Below, one piece after another: positions 15,660 through 22,677 of a stretch of DNA of 64,000 nucleotides. Within the stretch, counting starts at the first letter, position 1. Each line of letters begins with the position of its first letter. Origin of the DNA: Collinsella sp. (GTDB lineage: Bacteria > Actinomycetota > Coriobacteriia > Coriobacteriales > Coriobacteriaceae); NCBI GenBank assembly GCA_019419585.1, contig DXZQ01000005.1, forward strand, positions 33,682 through 97,681, given 5' to 3'. Below the pieces are notes generated by a model. It was not told the DNA's origin and ran no database searches. It was given only the letters and a program-made list of their open reading frames with translations. The translations under genes were made by a program, and so were the position numbers.

Positions 15660-16396
15660 TGGCTATCTATGTGACAGGAGACGTGCACGGCAGGGCCGAG
15701 TACGGGGCCAGCAGGTTCGCCTTCAGGTCTTGGTCGCTGGGCCGGACTCTGACGAGCGACGACGTGGTGATCGTGGCCGGCGACTTCGGCTTTGTCTGGG
15801 ACGGCTCGAATGCTGAGAGGTATTGGCTCGACTGGTTCGAGTCCAAACCGTGGACTACGTGCTTCGTCGACGGAAACCATGAGAACCATCACGCCTTGGC
15901 CAATCTGCCGGTACGGGAGTGGAACGATGGGCTCGTCCATGAGGTGCGACCGCGCGTGCTGCACCTGATGCGCGGGGAGGTGTTCGATATCGACGGGCTC
16001 ACAGTCCTTGCCATGGGCGGCGCCGCGAGCAACGACAGGCAGTATCGCAAGGAGGGGAGGAGCTGGTGGCCCGAGGAGATGCCGAGCGAGGAAGAGACGG
16101 AGCACTGCCGCTCCTCGCTCGACCGCGTGGGCTGGAAGGTCGACTACGTTGTGACTCACGAGGCCCCTGCCGCCCTGGCGGAGAAGCTGTGTCGCGAGCG
16201 CGGGCGCGAGTATCGGGGCGACCGACTTCAGCGATTCCTTGCCGAGCTCGACGGTCAGCTCGGCTACCGCGCCTGGTTCTTCGGCCACTACCACGACGAC
16301 AAATGGTGCGACGCCAAGCACCGCCTGATCTACCAAGACATCGTGTCGATCGAAGATGCCGCGCTCGGTTCTAGAAACCTCCTAGAAATGCTCTAG
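15659..16396 (+). CDS. Calcineurin-like metallophosphoesterase 3
   Basis: A 245-residue enzyme with YVTGDVHGR, VAGDFGFVWD, VDGNHENHH, VTHEAP and GHYHDDK motifs. The ATG overlaps the preceding stop (TGATG). The last codons (about SRNLLEML) are written by the start of an 11-bp-period TCTAG array, so the partition-type repeat runs into the coding end. Third member of a three-gene phosphoesterase operon; see the neighbouring entries for the duplication evidence. Confidence 0.9.
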   Translation: MAIYVTGDVHGRAEYGASRFAFRSWSLGRTLTSDDVVIVAGDFGFVWDGSNAERYWLDWFESKPWTTCFVDGNHENHHALANLPVREWNDGLVHEVRPRVLHLMRGEVFDIDGLTVLAMGGAASNDRQYRKEGRSWWPEEMPSEEETEHCRSSLDRVGWKVDYVVTHEAPAALAEKLCRERGREYRGDRLQRFLAELDGQLGYRAWFFGHYHDDKWCDAKHRLIYQDIVSIEDAALGSRNLLEML

Positions 16397-16410
16397 AAGG
16401 TTTCTAGAAA
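16370..16410. repeat. 11-bp-period TCTAG array after phosphoesterases
   Basis: Cores at 16370, 16381 (CCTAG), 16392 and 16403, again exactly 11 bp apart, overlapping the end of the third phosphoesterase gene and the gap to the convergent lipoprotein gene. Confidence 0.7.
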
Positions 16411-16427
16411 ATTAGATGCTATGAGGC

Positions 16428-16937
16428 CTATTCCAATTCAAAGGTCTGGTCGAGAGAGTTCGATCCAGCGCTCGTGCCGTCGACTTTCACTTCGATGGGA
16501 GACATGTCGTTGAGGTCAAAAATCGACACACCGTCGCATTCGCCTCCCGGCGCAAGCCCTTGCGAAGAGAAGTGGTCTTCCTGCAAATCGGCGGCAAACC
16601 CGCGAGATAGCATCTGCTTATTTTGATAAGCCGTGATGTAGCTACCAACAGCGCATGAATCTGCCGATCGGTTGTTAATGGCGTGCCAGCGAACAACGGC
16701 AACCTTCCCGCCATCGCCAGCCGAGGAATCATGCACCTCGACGCCGGTGACTGAATACTCCATCTTGCCGTAAACCCCGTCTTCCTGCGCGTTATCAGAA
16801 TCGGCGACCTGAACTGCCGTCTGGCGATCGTCTGCCTGGCTGCACCCAGAGGTCATAACTAGGGCGGCTGGCAGAACACCCGCAGCCCCAAAGTTCCGAG
16901 CTAGGTTGATTGCCTTTTTAACAGAGAGATGTTCCAT
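16428..16937 (-). CDS. Putative lipoprotein, DUF5067-like
   Basis: A 169-residue protein with a hydrophobic N-terminal segment ending in the lipobox-like LVMTSGC (Cys near residue 32), so it is probably lipid-anchored outside the membrane. The rest is a beta-rich domain (YSVTGVEVHDSSAG...VAVVRWHAINNRS...SGGEC-type end) reminiscent of DUF5067-type lipoproteins. The gene faces the phosphoesterase operon. It and the two genes upstream on the same strand may be one transcription unit. Role unknown; surface exclusion or adhesion are possibilities for a plasmid lipoprotein. Confidence 0.7.
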   Translation of the reverse strand: MEHLSVKKAINLARNFGAAGVLPAALVMTSGCSQADDRQTAVQVADSDNAQEDGVYGKMEYSVTGVEVHDSSAGDGGKVAVVRWHAINNRSADSCAVGSYITAYQNKQMLSRGFAADLQEDHFSSQGLAPGGECDGVSIFDLNDMSPIEVKVDGTSAGSNSLDQTFELE

Positions 16938-16971
16938 CGACTACTCCAAACTTAATTGTTTTTGAATGCCA

Positions 16972-17181
16972 TCAGCCAAACAGCCAAGCCCCAATGAGCA
17001 TGACCACTGAAACTGCTGCAAGCGAAGCCCAGACGGCATTTTGACGGGTGATGACACCGCTGATGGTGAGCGCATTTGCGCCGGCACCATCAATGACAGT
17101 CCAGACGAGTGCCGTGACCAAAAAGACGACTAGCCCTGCCGTTATCAACTCACGGCGAGACGGCCTTAGCTTGTCGGACAT
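16972..17181 (-). CDS. Small two-helix membrane protein
   Basis: A 69-residue protein with a basic N-terminus (MSDKLRPSRRE) and two hydrophobic helices, about residues 13-30 and 48-68. It starts within the end of the upstream coiled-coil gene (16-bp overlap), so the two are co-translated. No family recognised. A membrane partner for the DNA-binding/coiled-coil protein, for example to tether DNA or the partition machinery, is a speculative reading. Confidence 0.7.
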   Translation of the reverse strand: MSDKLRPSRRELITAGLVVFLVTALVWTVIDGAGANALTISGVITRQNAVWASLAAVSVVMLIGAWLFG

Positions 17182-17876
17182 ATCTGCTCGCCCCTCGCCT
17201 GGGTCATGACCTCGACCTTGGCCTCGGCCACGGCCGCCCGCTGCTCGGAGGCGGCGAGGCGGTCCTTGAGGGCGGCGACCTCGGCCATCAGGTCACGCTG
17301 GGCGAGGAGGGAGACGTTGAGATCGGCCTGAGCCTTGGCCGCGGCGTCGACCGCGCCCCTCATGCTTTCAATTCGATCGTCTTTTGCGGCTGATTCTGCC
17401 AAGAGCTGATTGTTCTCGGAATCGAGCTTCTTGAGCTGCGAGAGGTAATCGGCGACGGTGGCGTGGAGCTCATCGTTCTCAATCTCCAAGCTCGCAGTAT
17501 CCAGCTCGAATTTCTCCTTGATGGCGGCGACCTGCTCGACGCAATTAGATTTGATGCTCTGAATCTGTTCCGTTGCACTTTTCTTGGCGGCGTCAGCGTC
17601 CTCGCGGGCAGCACGAGCCTCCATCGCGGCAGCTTCGGCAGCGCCCACGATGATGCGCTTGACCCGCTCGACCGCCTCATCGAGGACGGCTGATGCGTCG
17701 AGCGCAGCCTTCACGCCGGGAGTGGCGTTAGGGTGGTAGCCATCGACCAAGCGGGCGACGGTATCGGCCTGCGAGAGACCAAGGCTCGTGCTGATGTCCT
17801 TTATGGCGTCACGGGTCTCCGATGAGACATTCAGACTGGTCATTTTCTTTTCGGACTGGACTTGGTTTTCGGCCAT
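17166..17876 (-). CDS. RHH-like plus coiled-coil protein (KfrA/plasmid type)
   Basis: A 236-residue protein. After a short polar start, MTSLNVSSETRDAIKDISTS and LGLSQADTVARLVDGY have the layout of an RHH DNA-binding unit (about residues 11-50). A long charged coiled coil then runs from about 65 to 230 (repeated AA.E....A heptads). This head-plus-rod design recalls plasmid KfrA-type proteins that bind DNA and oligomerise. The ATG at 17876 has GGAG ten bases upstream. Downstream membrane and lipoprotein genes suggest a DNA-to-membrane link. Family name is by resemblance only. Confidence 0.7.
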   Translation of the reverse strand: MAENQVQSEKKMTSLNVSSETRDAIKDISTSLGLSQADTVARLVDGYHPNATPGVKAALDASAVLDEAVERVKRIIVGAAEAAAMEARAAREDADAAKKSATEQIQSIKSNCVEQVAAIKEKFELDTASLEIENDELHATVADYLSQLKKLDSENNQLLAESAAKDDRIESMRGAVDAAAKAQADLNVSLLAQRDLMAEVAALKDRLAASEQRAAVAEAKVEVMTQARGEQICPTS

Positions 17877-18101
17877 GATGCGGCACTCCAATCAACAACG
17901 GGCATGGCTCCGCCATGCCATATGGCTGGGAACAATGCACGGCCGCTGTTGAGTTGTCTTTTTCCTGCGATCGGTGAGTTCTAGAAAGGCGTCTCAAGTC
18001 ATGCGTTCACGCAGGTTTTCGGTTAGAGAAATACCGCACCCTTATATAGTAACGCCGCCGCACTCGGGCCTATTAGGCAAATCGCGAAACGACAGACGGA
18101 C

Positions 18102-18686
18102 TTATTTCCTGACGCCCACCAATCCGCGTTCACGAAGGATGCGGTACAGCGTTGATTTGGAGACGCCAGTCGCAGCGCAAATATCGGGAATAGGAGTCTC
18201 TCCTCCAAGATAGAGCCTTACTGCGGCATCGGCTTTGACGCCGGCAGTGCGAGGCCTGCCACCCACGTTGCCGCCGTGGCTCCGTTTGACGGCGATACCC
18301 TCGGCCTGGCGTTGCCTGATCAGATCTCGCTCAAGTTCCGCGGTGCAAGCATGGGTGCCAAGCACGAAGCGCCCGAATGCGGTATCTAGATCCACGGGCT
18401 GTTTCAGGGACGTGAGCTTCACGCCGAGGTTTCGAAACATAAGGTCATAGTTGAGCAGCTGCCTGGTCGATCTGGTCAAGCGCTCCCAGGATTCGACCAC
18501 CACCTCGTCGCCCGCCCGCATCTTCTTGAACAGGCGCTTCTGCTGCGTCCGGTCGCCGTCCTGGGCACCCGTGACCTTGTCCTTGTAGATATGGCCATAG
18601 GCCACGCCAGCGTTCACCAGAGCCTCGATCTGGCGGTCCAACCTCTGGTCTTTCGTGCTCACGCGAGCATATCCGTAACGTGTCAT
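18102..18686 (-). CDS. Serine recombinase, resolvase/invertase type
   Basis: A 194-residue small serine recombinase. The catalytic segment YARVSTKDQ puts the nucleophile at Ser10; VTGAQDGDR, DEVVVESWERLTRS and the AELERDLI.QRQAEG helix complete the domain. The C-terminal HTH reads IPDICAATGVSKSTLYRILRE. AGGAGG lies six bases before ATG 18686. Proteins of this size resolve plasmid multimers or invert DNA segments. It is the only recombinase I find in the element; the inverted-repeat region at 22847-23163 is one possible substrate. Confidence 0.93.
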   Translation of the reverse strand: MTRYGYARVSTKDQRLDRQIEALVNAGVAYGHIYKDKVTGAQDGDRTQQKRLFKKMRAGDEVVVESWERLTRSTRQLLNYDLMFRNLGVKLTSLKQPVDLDTAFGRFVLGTHACTAELERDLIRQRQAEGIAVKRSHGGNVGGRPRTAGVKADAAVRLYLGGETPIPDICAATGVSKSTLYRILRERGLVGVRK

Positions 18687-18923
18687 TTCAGCCTCCTGCC
18701 TCGTATTTGATTTTCCCATGGGAATTGACGCGGAGGTTTTGACACTGGGTTTTGGCACTCGACGTTCACGGCATCGAGGGTTCGATTTTCGAGTGCCCAG
18801 AGGCATACGTTTTGAGACTGTGGCTATTTGGCGATTAAGTTCGACAGTCGCCGCTTCAGCTAGAATTGACAAGACGACGCATTCCGTGCGCGGGCGGCCG
18901 ACAATTCGATTGGAGGCTTCCCT
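18687..18923. other. Resolvase upstream region
   Basis: No gene seen. TTGACGCGGAGGTTTTGACA near 18724, TTCGACA near 18840 and TAGAAT near 18862 give possible promoter boxes for the downstream small peptide; a res site would be expected here but I cannot delineate one. Confidence 0.35.
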
Positions 18924-19076
18924 ATGCTAAAGATCCTTGATGCGCTGGCCGCCCTTGCGACGGTCGGCACGTTCGTCATTGCGTTTTTCGATTCGTATGA
19001 TGTCCGAGTTAAGGTCCGTAGGCGTACGCGCGGTGCGGACGGTGGACGGCATTTGCGCCGCAACAAGCGCAAATAA
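18924..19076 (+). CDS. 50-residue hydrophobic-basic peptide, toxin-like
   Basis: The peptide has one hydrophobic helix (LDALAALATVGTFVIAFF) followed by a strongly basic tail with VRRRTRG and RRNKRK. TGGAGG lies seven bases before the ATG. A GC-rich hairpin starts two bases after the stop. The design parallels the 41-residue peptide at 13743; both have TAGAAT in a possible -10 position about 60 bases ahead. A type I toxin is the best guess, unproved because no antisense RNA was identified. Confidence 0.55.
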   Translation: MLKILDALAALATVGTFVIAFFDSYDVRVKVRRRTRGADGGRHLRRNKRK

Positions 19077-19077
19077 G

Positions 19078-19103
19078 AATGCCCGGGGTGGAGCCCGGGC
19101 ATT
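19078..19103 (+). terminator. GC-rich hairpin after small peptide
   Basis: AATGCCCGGG and its complement (19094-19103) flank a 6-base loop; the following tract TAACTAAA is not a strong T-run. Confidence 0.6.
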
Positions 19104-19288
19104 TAACTAAACCAGAAAACTAGGCCGCCCGCGCTCTCGATACTTACACGGGATGCGTCGTCTTCTACGGTGATTTTACCCTCTTTAGTCAGATAAAACC
19201 ACCGTATGCTTGGGTTTTCATGCGAGTTCATCCATCGTTCATGCGATGTGAATCGCAGCGACAGTGCGATACCGCCCGAAGGCTGCGA
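19104..19288. other. Gap without a gene
   Basis: No gene or clear signal seen on either strand. Confidence 0.4.
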
Positions 19289-19855
19289 CTACTCCCAGTG
19301 CCCGGCCACGTCGACGACCCAGTGCCTGCCGGTCTCCTGCTGCTCGTAGTGCCCCTGGTCCTCGCTGGTGGTATAGGAGTCATCGATCGCAGATCCGCCA
19401 ATGCCGCCATTATCGACATCGTTATCGCACCACGCCCATGCAGCAGCCTTGCTGTCAAACGGTCCGACTTTGGTTCCACCATGGTTGACCCAGTAGCGCT
19501 CATGGCGCACGTACACCACGTTCGGAATCCAGACCTGGCCGTAGTCGGTCTCCCAGTGGCCCTGCTCGGGGACCCACTTCTTCTGGGGCTGTGAGGAGGA
19601 CGAACCGGCCGAGGAGGACGAGGATCCGCCGAGGCTTCGGAGATAGCGCTCGACCCTCGAGGAGGCGCTCGGCTCGACGGTCGTCGTCGAGTACGAGTCG
19701 GGCGGCGACGGCGGCGCGTTCGAGGTGGGGACCGCGCCGGCCGGATCGTCCGAGCTCGAGCGACTCATCGCCGCCGCGAGGTCCGAGGCCGACGCGTTGG
19801 CGGGTGCCGGCGGATGGGCCGCCGTCCGGGTCGGGTTCGGAGACGCCGAGACCAT
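19289..19855 (-). pseudogene. Trp/His-rich surface-repeat protein, probably 5'-truncated
   Basis: The frame from about 19640 to the stop at 19289 encodes a Ser/Gln linker and then KKWVPEQGHWETDYGQVWIP and GHYEQQETGRHWVVDVAGHW units. Similar W.(P/E)..G.(W/Y) modules occur, as I recall, in surface proteins of Coriobacteriia. The frame stays open to 19855, but that upstream part is Ala/Ser/Pro-rich, lies antisense to a better coding frame (19647-19895) and has no ribosome site or signal peptide. So I read it as the tail of a gene that lost its front in a rearrangement near 19650. Confidence 0.45.
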
Positions 19856-19895
19856 CGACTGCGAGACGGGCCGGACGGTTTACGTCGCGGGGTGA
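19647..19895 (+). pseudogene. 3' fragment of an unknown gene on plus strand
   Basis: A stretch of 82 codons, open from just after a TAG at 19644 to TGA at 19893, has a strongly coding character (EEALGSTVVVEYESGGDGG, then GWAAVRVGFGDAETIDCETG) with high-GC third positions. No start codon with a ribosome site is visible, and a terminator-like hairpin follows. It is best read as the remaining C-terminal part of a gene. Family unknown. Confidence 0.4.
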
Positions 19896-20251
19896 AATGG
19901 GAGGAGGGCGCGGGCGCGGTCCGGATGGGCCGCGCTTTTCCTTTCCCAGGGATGCGGGACTCCCACCGTCCAAGTGCCTTGGACGGTGGGAGCTGGATAC
20001 GACGATATACTGCGCGTGCAACGGGGACACGCGCCTCCTTTTCGGTTGACTCCACCAGTTCGTACAGAGACTTCTCGATTTCCCGCTTTGATTTGGAGGT
20101 CTGTAATTCCATATTTCTGGAATACGGCACGAGGCTGAGCTTCGAAATCGCGTCTTGCGTCGGTAGATTGTTCCGCGTCCGCGACCAGTTTTTCAAGGGT
20201 GCTAAGCTGGGACTGTATTGAGAGTTCGTTTAGGTGGTTCACATTGTCCAT
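19880..20251 (-). CDS. Possible RiPP precursor with NHLP-like leader
   Basis: The frame starts MDNVNHLNEL at 20251. Residues about 12-45, LSTLEKLVADAEQSTDARRD and FEAQPRAVFQKYGITDLQIK, resemble the nitrile-hydratase-like leader (a helix, then D/F....P.AV...YGI). A GG at about residue 69 and CPRCTRS follow, as a leader/core junction might. The remainder, past the 15-bp hairpin, is Pro/Arg-rich and may not be genuine, so the true product may be shorter or the gene broken. It is divergent from an SdpI-like gene 74 bp away. No modifying enzyme lies beside it. Hypothesis only. Confidence 0.35.
   Translation of the reverse strand: MDNVNHLNELSIQSQLSTLEKLVADAEQSTDARRDFEAQPRAVFQKYGITDLQIKAGNREVSVRTGGVNRKGGACPRCTRSISSYPAPTVQGTWTVGVPHPWERKSAAHPDRARALLPFHPAT
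19908..19945 (+). terminator. Terminator-like hairpin after fragment
   Basis: GCGCGG and CCGCGC enclose a short loop and are followed by TTTTCCTTTCC. Confidence 0.5.
19960..19992. repeat. Perfect 15-bp hairpin, 3-base loop
   Basis: CTCCCACCGTCCAAG, TGC, then the exact complement. No T-run on either strand, so not a standard terminator. It lies within the C-terminal part of the peptide frame on the minus strand and may mark a junction or mobile repeat. Confidence 0.6.
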
Positions 20252-20325
20252 AGCGGTGACCACCAATGTTGAATAGCTGTCTTGAAAGACTGTGTATTTA
20301 TACTTGATTTAAGGCGGAGTGGAAT

Positions 20326-20979
20326 GTGAGCGCGCAAGGAGATGCGGAATCGATGAGAGCCTCAAAAAAAATTACTGCAGTGTTATCATCTCTCATCCTC
20401 TCTATTCTTCCATTTCTGATTTTATGGGCGGCTTGGTCAGTCCTCCCTGATACAATTCCCGCTCATTGGAGTGGGGGTGTGGTTGATCGATGGGGTAATA
20501 AGCTTGAATTGCTGGTTGTTCCGCTGTTTTCTCTGATTGGTTCTATTGCAATTTCTGTGTACCTTATTGTTTCCACGCGGCGAAGAGAGTTCGCGGATTT
20601 CTCTGTTCGAATGCGACGGGACTTTGTTGCGTGCTATATTTCCAGTCTTCTTTTATCGACAACCTGCTCAGTGATAATTGCCGTTTGGGTTCAGTTGATT
20701 CTTACGCAAAACACTGCGGTTGATGGGGGGCTTGGACTATCGATCCTGTATTCCCTTCCCGGGCTATATGTGATCTTGTGCGCTTTGCCGCCTTTTTATG
20801 CGAGCGGCGAGAGCAAAAAGGCGGAGCGCCTGATAACAGTTCTTATTGGCGGCGCGGAGATTGTTCTTTGTGGAATAGTGCTTGAAGGTTCGGCTGCCTC
20901 TTATGCGATGATTGGACTGATGATTCTGTTCTGTGCGTTTGAGATTGTGTCACAGGCAAGGGATAGCCGGTCCTTATGA
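20326..20979 (+). CDS. SdpI/DUF1648-like membrane protein
   Basis: A 217-residue, AT-rich gene with about six transmembrane helices. The first loop holds LPDTIPAHWSGGVVDRWGNK, the DUF1648 signature shared with SdpI, the immunity protein against the B. subtilis SDP toxin. I keep the GTG start at 20326 (GGAG six bases before); ATG 20353 is an alternative. SdpI-like proteins give toxin immunity or, in other members, regulate permeases. It is divergent from the leader-like peptide frame, which would fit a toxin/immunity pairing. The low GC against its surroundings suggests acquisition. Confidence 0.75.
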   Translation: MSAQGDAESMRASKKITAVLSSLILSILPFLILWAAWSVLPDTIPAHWSGGVVDRWGNKLELLVVPLFSLIGSIAISVYLIVSTRRREFADFSVRMRRDFVACYISSLLLSTTCSVIIAVWVQLILTQNTAVDGGLGLSILYSLPGLYVILCALPPFYASGESKKAERLITVLIGGAEIVLCGIVLEGSAASYAMIGLMILFCAFEIVSQARDSRSL

Positions 20980-21198
20980 GTTGAATTACGCGCGTGCGGA
21001 TATAAAGGTTGGCATGTTAGGCTGGTTGTTTTCTCGTTCTGGGACATTTGCAGTAGGATGAGTGGGACTAGGCGCGCTGCGGTGTGATGGTGACGGTTGA
21101 GACTTGTATCGCTGCAAATCCGCTGATGCACATTTTGCTATTGGGCTTGAAGGTGGGACCGACAGGCCTTTGTTTGGGATGTTCTGGTCGTCCAGCTC
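20980..21198. other. Gap without a gene
   Basis: No gene or clear hairpin seen; sequence composition shifts from AT-rich to GC-rich across it. Confidence 0.4.
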
Positions 21199-21716
21199 GT
21201 GTTGCACGGCTTTATATTGTTACGCTCGTTCGGCGCTCCGTTGGAGCATTTCCGGGTTTGTCGGTATCCGAACAGGCCGCGGGCGGATGAAGTTAAGTTC
21301 CGCGAGATGTCGCGCGAGATTTTCGAAAGAGTATATTTGCCCGACGAGCGGAAGCCGGCGTACAACGCGGCGAGGCGCACGAGATCACAGCTGCATTGGA
21401 TCGATCTCAGAGAGCATCCGCGGTCATTCGATGAACTGGGGGCGTGTGGAGGACGACCGCGGATCGCAAAGGGTATGGCGATACCGATGGGGAATGGTCG
21501 AGGGCGTATCGACGCAATGGCACGGTGCGACTCACCATCACCCTGCCCGACGGCGCGACCAAGGTCATGTATGCGCCAGACCCGACACCGCGGGCGTGGT
21601 TCGACGACTTCCTGGCGACAACTCTCCCCGTCGAGTTCCTGCCGCAGGACTACATCAGGGGCGTCTTATTGGGGGACGACCACATGGAACCCCGGGAGAT
21701 CAAGCTGTACGGCTGA
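21199..21716 (+). pseudogene. Frameshifted unknown gene
   Basis: Two frames join into one coding-like protein. The first ends SQLHWIDLREHPRSFDELGA; the second, open from 21444, continues TTADRKGYGDTDGEWSRAYR and then LTITLPDGATKVMYAPDPTP...FLPQDYIRGVLLGDD to a TGA at 21716. The switch falls near a run of five G at about 21438. Either the gene is broken by one base or the 90-residue second part (GTG 21444) is used alone. Family not recognised. The start of the first part is unclear because no ribosome site is seen. Confidence 0.42.
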
Positions 21717-21776
21717 TCCATCCGTCAACAACATGTCAAAGCCCCAAAACCCAACAGGATCGCGAACGAGGGGATG

Positions 21777-21819
21777 AATTGACCGCCCGGGTATTTGCGC
21801 CCGGGCGGTCAATTTTATC
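21777..21819. terminator. Strong bidirectional terminator
   Basis: AATTGACCGCCCGGG and its exact complement enclose an 8-base loop; TTTTATC follows on the plus strand. Confidence 0.85.
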
Positions 21820-21855
21820 AACCATGGGCGCGATTCAGGGTTTGCCGCTGCGTCC

Positions 21856-21968
21856 GTTATCGTAATAATCTCCCACAGGCACCACCGCGCACGCCGCCGT
21901 ACCCGTGTCTTCTATCGTAATAATTTGAAAACTGGCCCCTTTTCTCCCTTGTCCGTTATCGTAATAAC
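21856..21968. repeat. Three copies of TATCGTAATAA
   Basis: Copies at 21856-21869, 21912-21924 and 21955-21968 share TATCGTAATAA with flanks that differ. The motif resembles the degenerate 8-bp units of the region after 22678, so both may belong to one repeat system around the gene at 22129. Confidence 0.6.
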
Positions 21969-22039
21969 AAGGCGTGCGAGTGTCCTTCCCCCGGTCCAAG
22001 GGCGGAGCCCTGGCAAGCGCCGAACCGCCCGGGTCGGTG

Positions 22040-22080
22040 GCAGATTTGTACACACATTTACGATGGGGGTACAAATCTGC
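22040..22080. promoter_or_regulatory. 12-bp perfect inverted repeat, probable operator
   Basis: GCAGATTTGTAC (22040-22051) and its exact complement (22069-22080) with 17 bases between them lie 48 bp before the start of the downstream gene; autoregulation is likely. Confidence 0.6.
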
Positions 22081-22128
22081 GTCTCTTGCGGGATTTCTCG
22101 TTTATCGGCAGAAAATCGAGGTCAGAAG

Positions 22129-22677
22129 ATGGATGAGTTCTTGAGTATTGAAGATCTGCGGTGGGAGTTCGGCGCGTCGCGAGCATGGATGTACAAGTAT
22201 CTGGCGCCGCATATCAAGTCAATCACCGTGAAGTGCTCGACCGACGACGGCGAGCGCCTGTGCAAGCGTTATAGCCTCGATGATGCACGGCGCGTGGTCG
22301 CTGAAAAGGCTCGAGCCGAGGTCTATTCCGTGCCCGTTAAAGCGGACCCCGGGAAAAGCAGCTATGCTCCGTACCGCCGCCCGCGGCGCGTGCGAATCAA
22401 GACGAGCGCGTACATCGCCGAATATATCGTCGGCTTCGGCCATCTCTGGCAGATCGACGAGATTGCAGAGGAATACTGCGGTAAGCGCTCAAGAGAGGCG
22501 GCATATCAATTCATCTACCGTAACGCCTGGATCGCAATCGTGTTCGGCAACAAAACTTTCTATATCCCGAGGCGCACCACACCGCAATTCGTGGCGGCAG
22601 CAGTCGAGGTGTTCGGAGACGCCGCCCACACCGTCGAATACGCACGCGGTGGGCATAAAAGTGACGCCACGGAATAG
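22129..22677 (+). CDS. Putative DNA-binding protein flanked by repeats
   Basis: A 182-residue basic protein. The start, MDEFLSIEDLRWEFGASRAW followed by MYKYLAPHIKSI, resembles a MerR/excisionase-type winged helix that recognises DNA. A Tyr/Arg-rich middle (SYAPYRRPRRVRI) and a second HTH-like segment, IDEIAEEYCGKRSREAAYQF near residue 105, follow, then YIPRRTTPQFVAAAVEVFGD. No strong ribosome site is visible. Family unknown. It is enclosed by an inverted-repeat operator, TATCGTAATAA copies and the repeat-rich 22678-23344 region, so a role in binding these repeats is a reasonable guess. Confidence 0.62.
   Translation: MDEFLSIEDLRWEFGASRAWMYKYLAPHIKSITVKCSTDDGERLCKRYSLDDARRVVAEKARAEVYSVPVKADPGKSSYAPYRRPRRVRIKTSAYIAEYIVGFGHLWQIDEIAEEYCGKRSREAAYQFIYRNAWIAIVFGNKTFYIPRRTTPQFVAAAVEVFGDAAHTVEYARGGHKSDATE

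Noticed and set aside
7852..20300. Prophage
   Set aside because: No capsid, tail, terminase or lysis genes; the content is plasmid-type.
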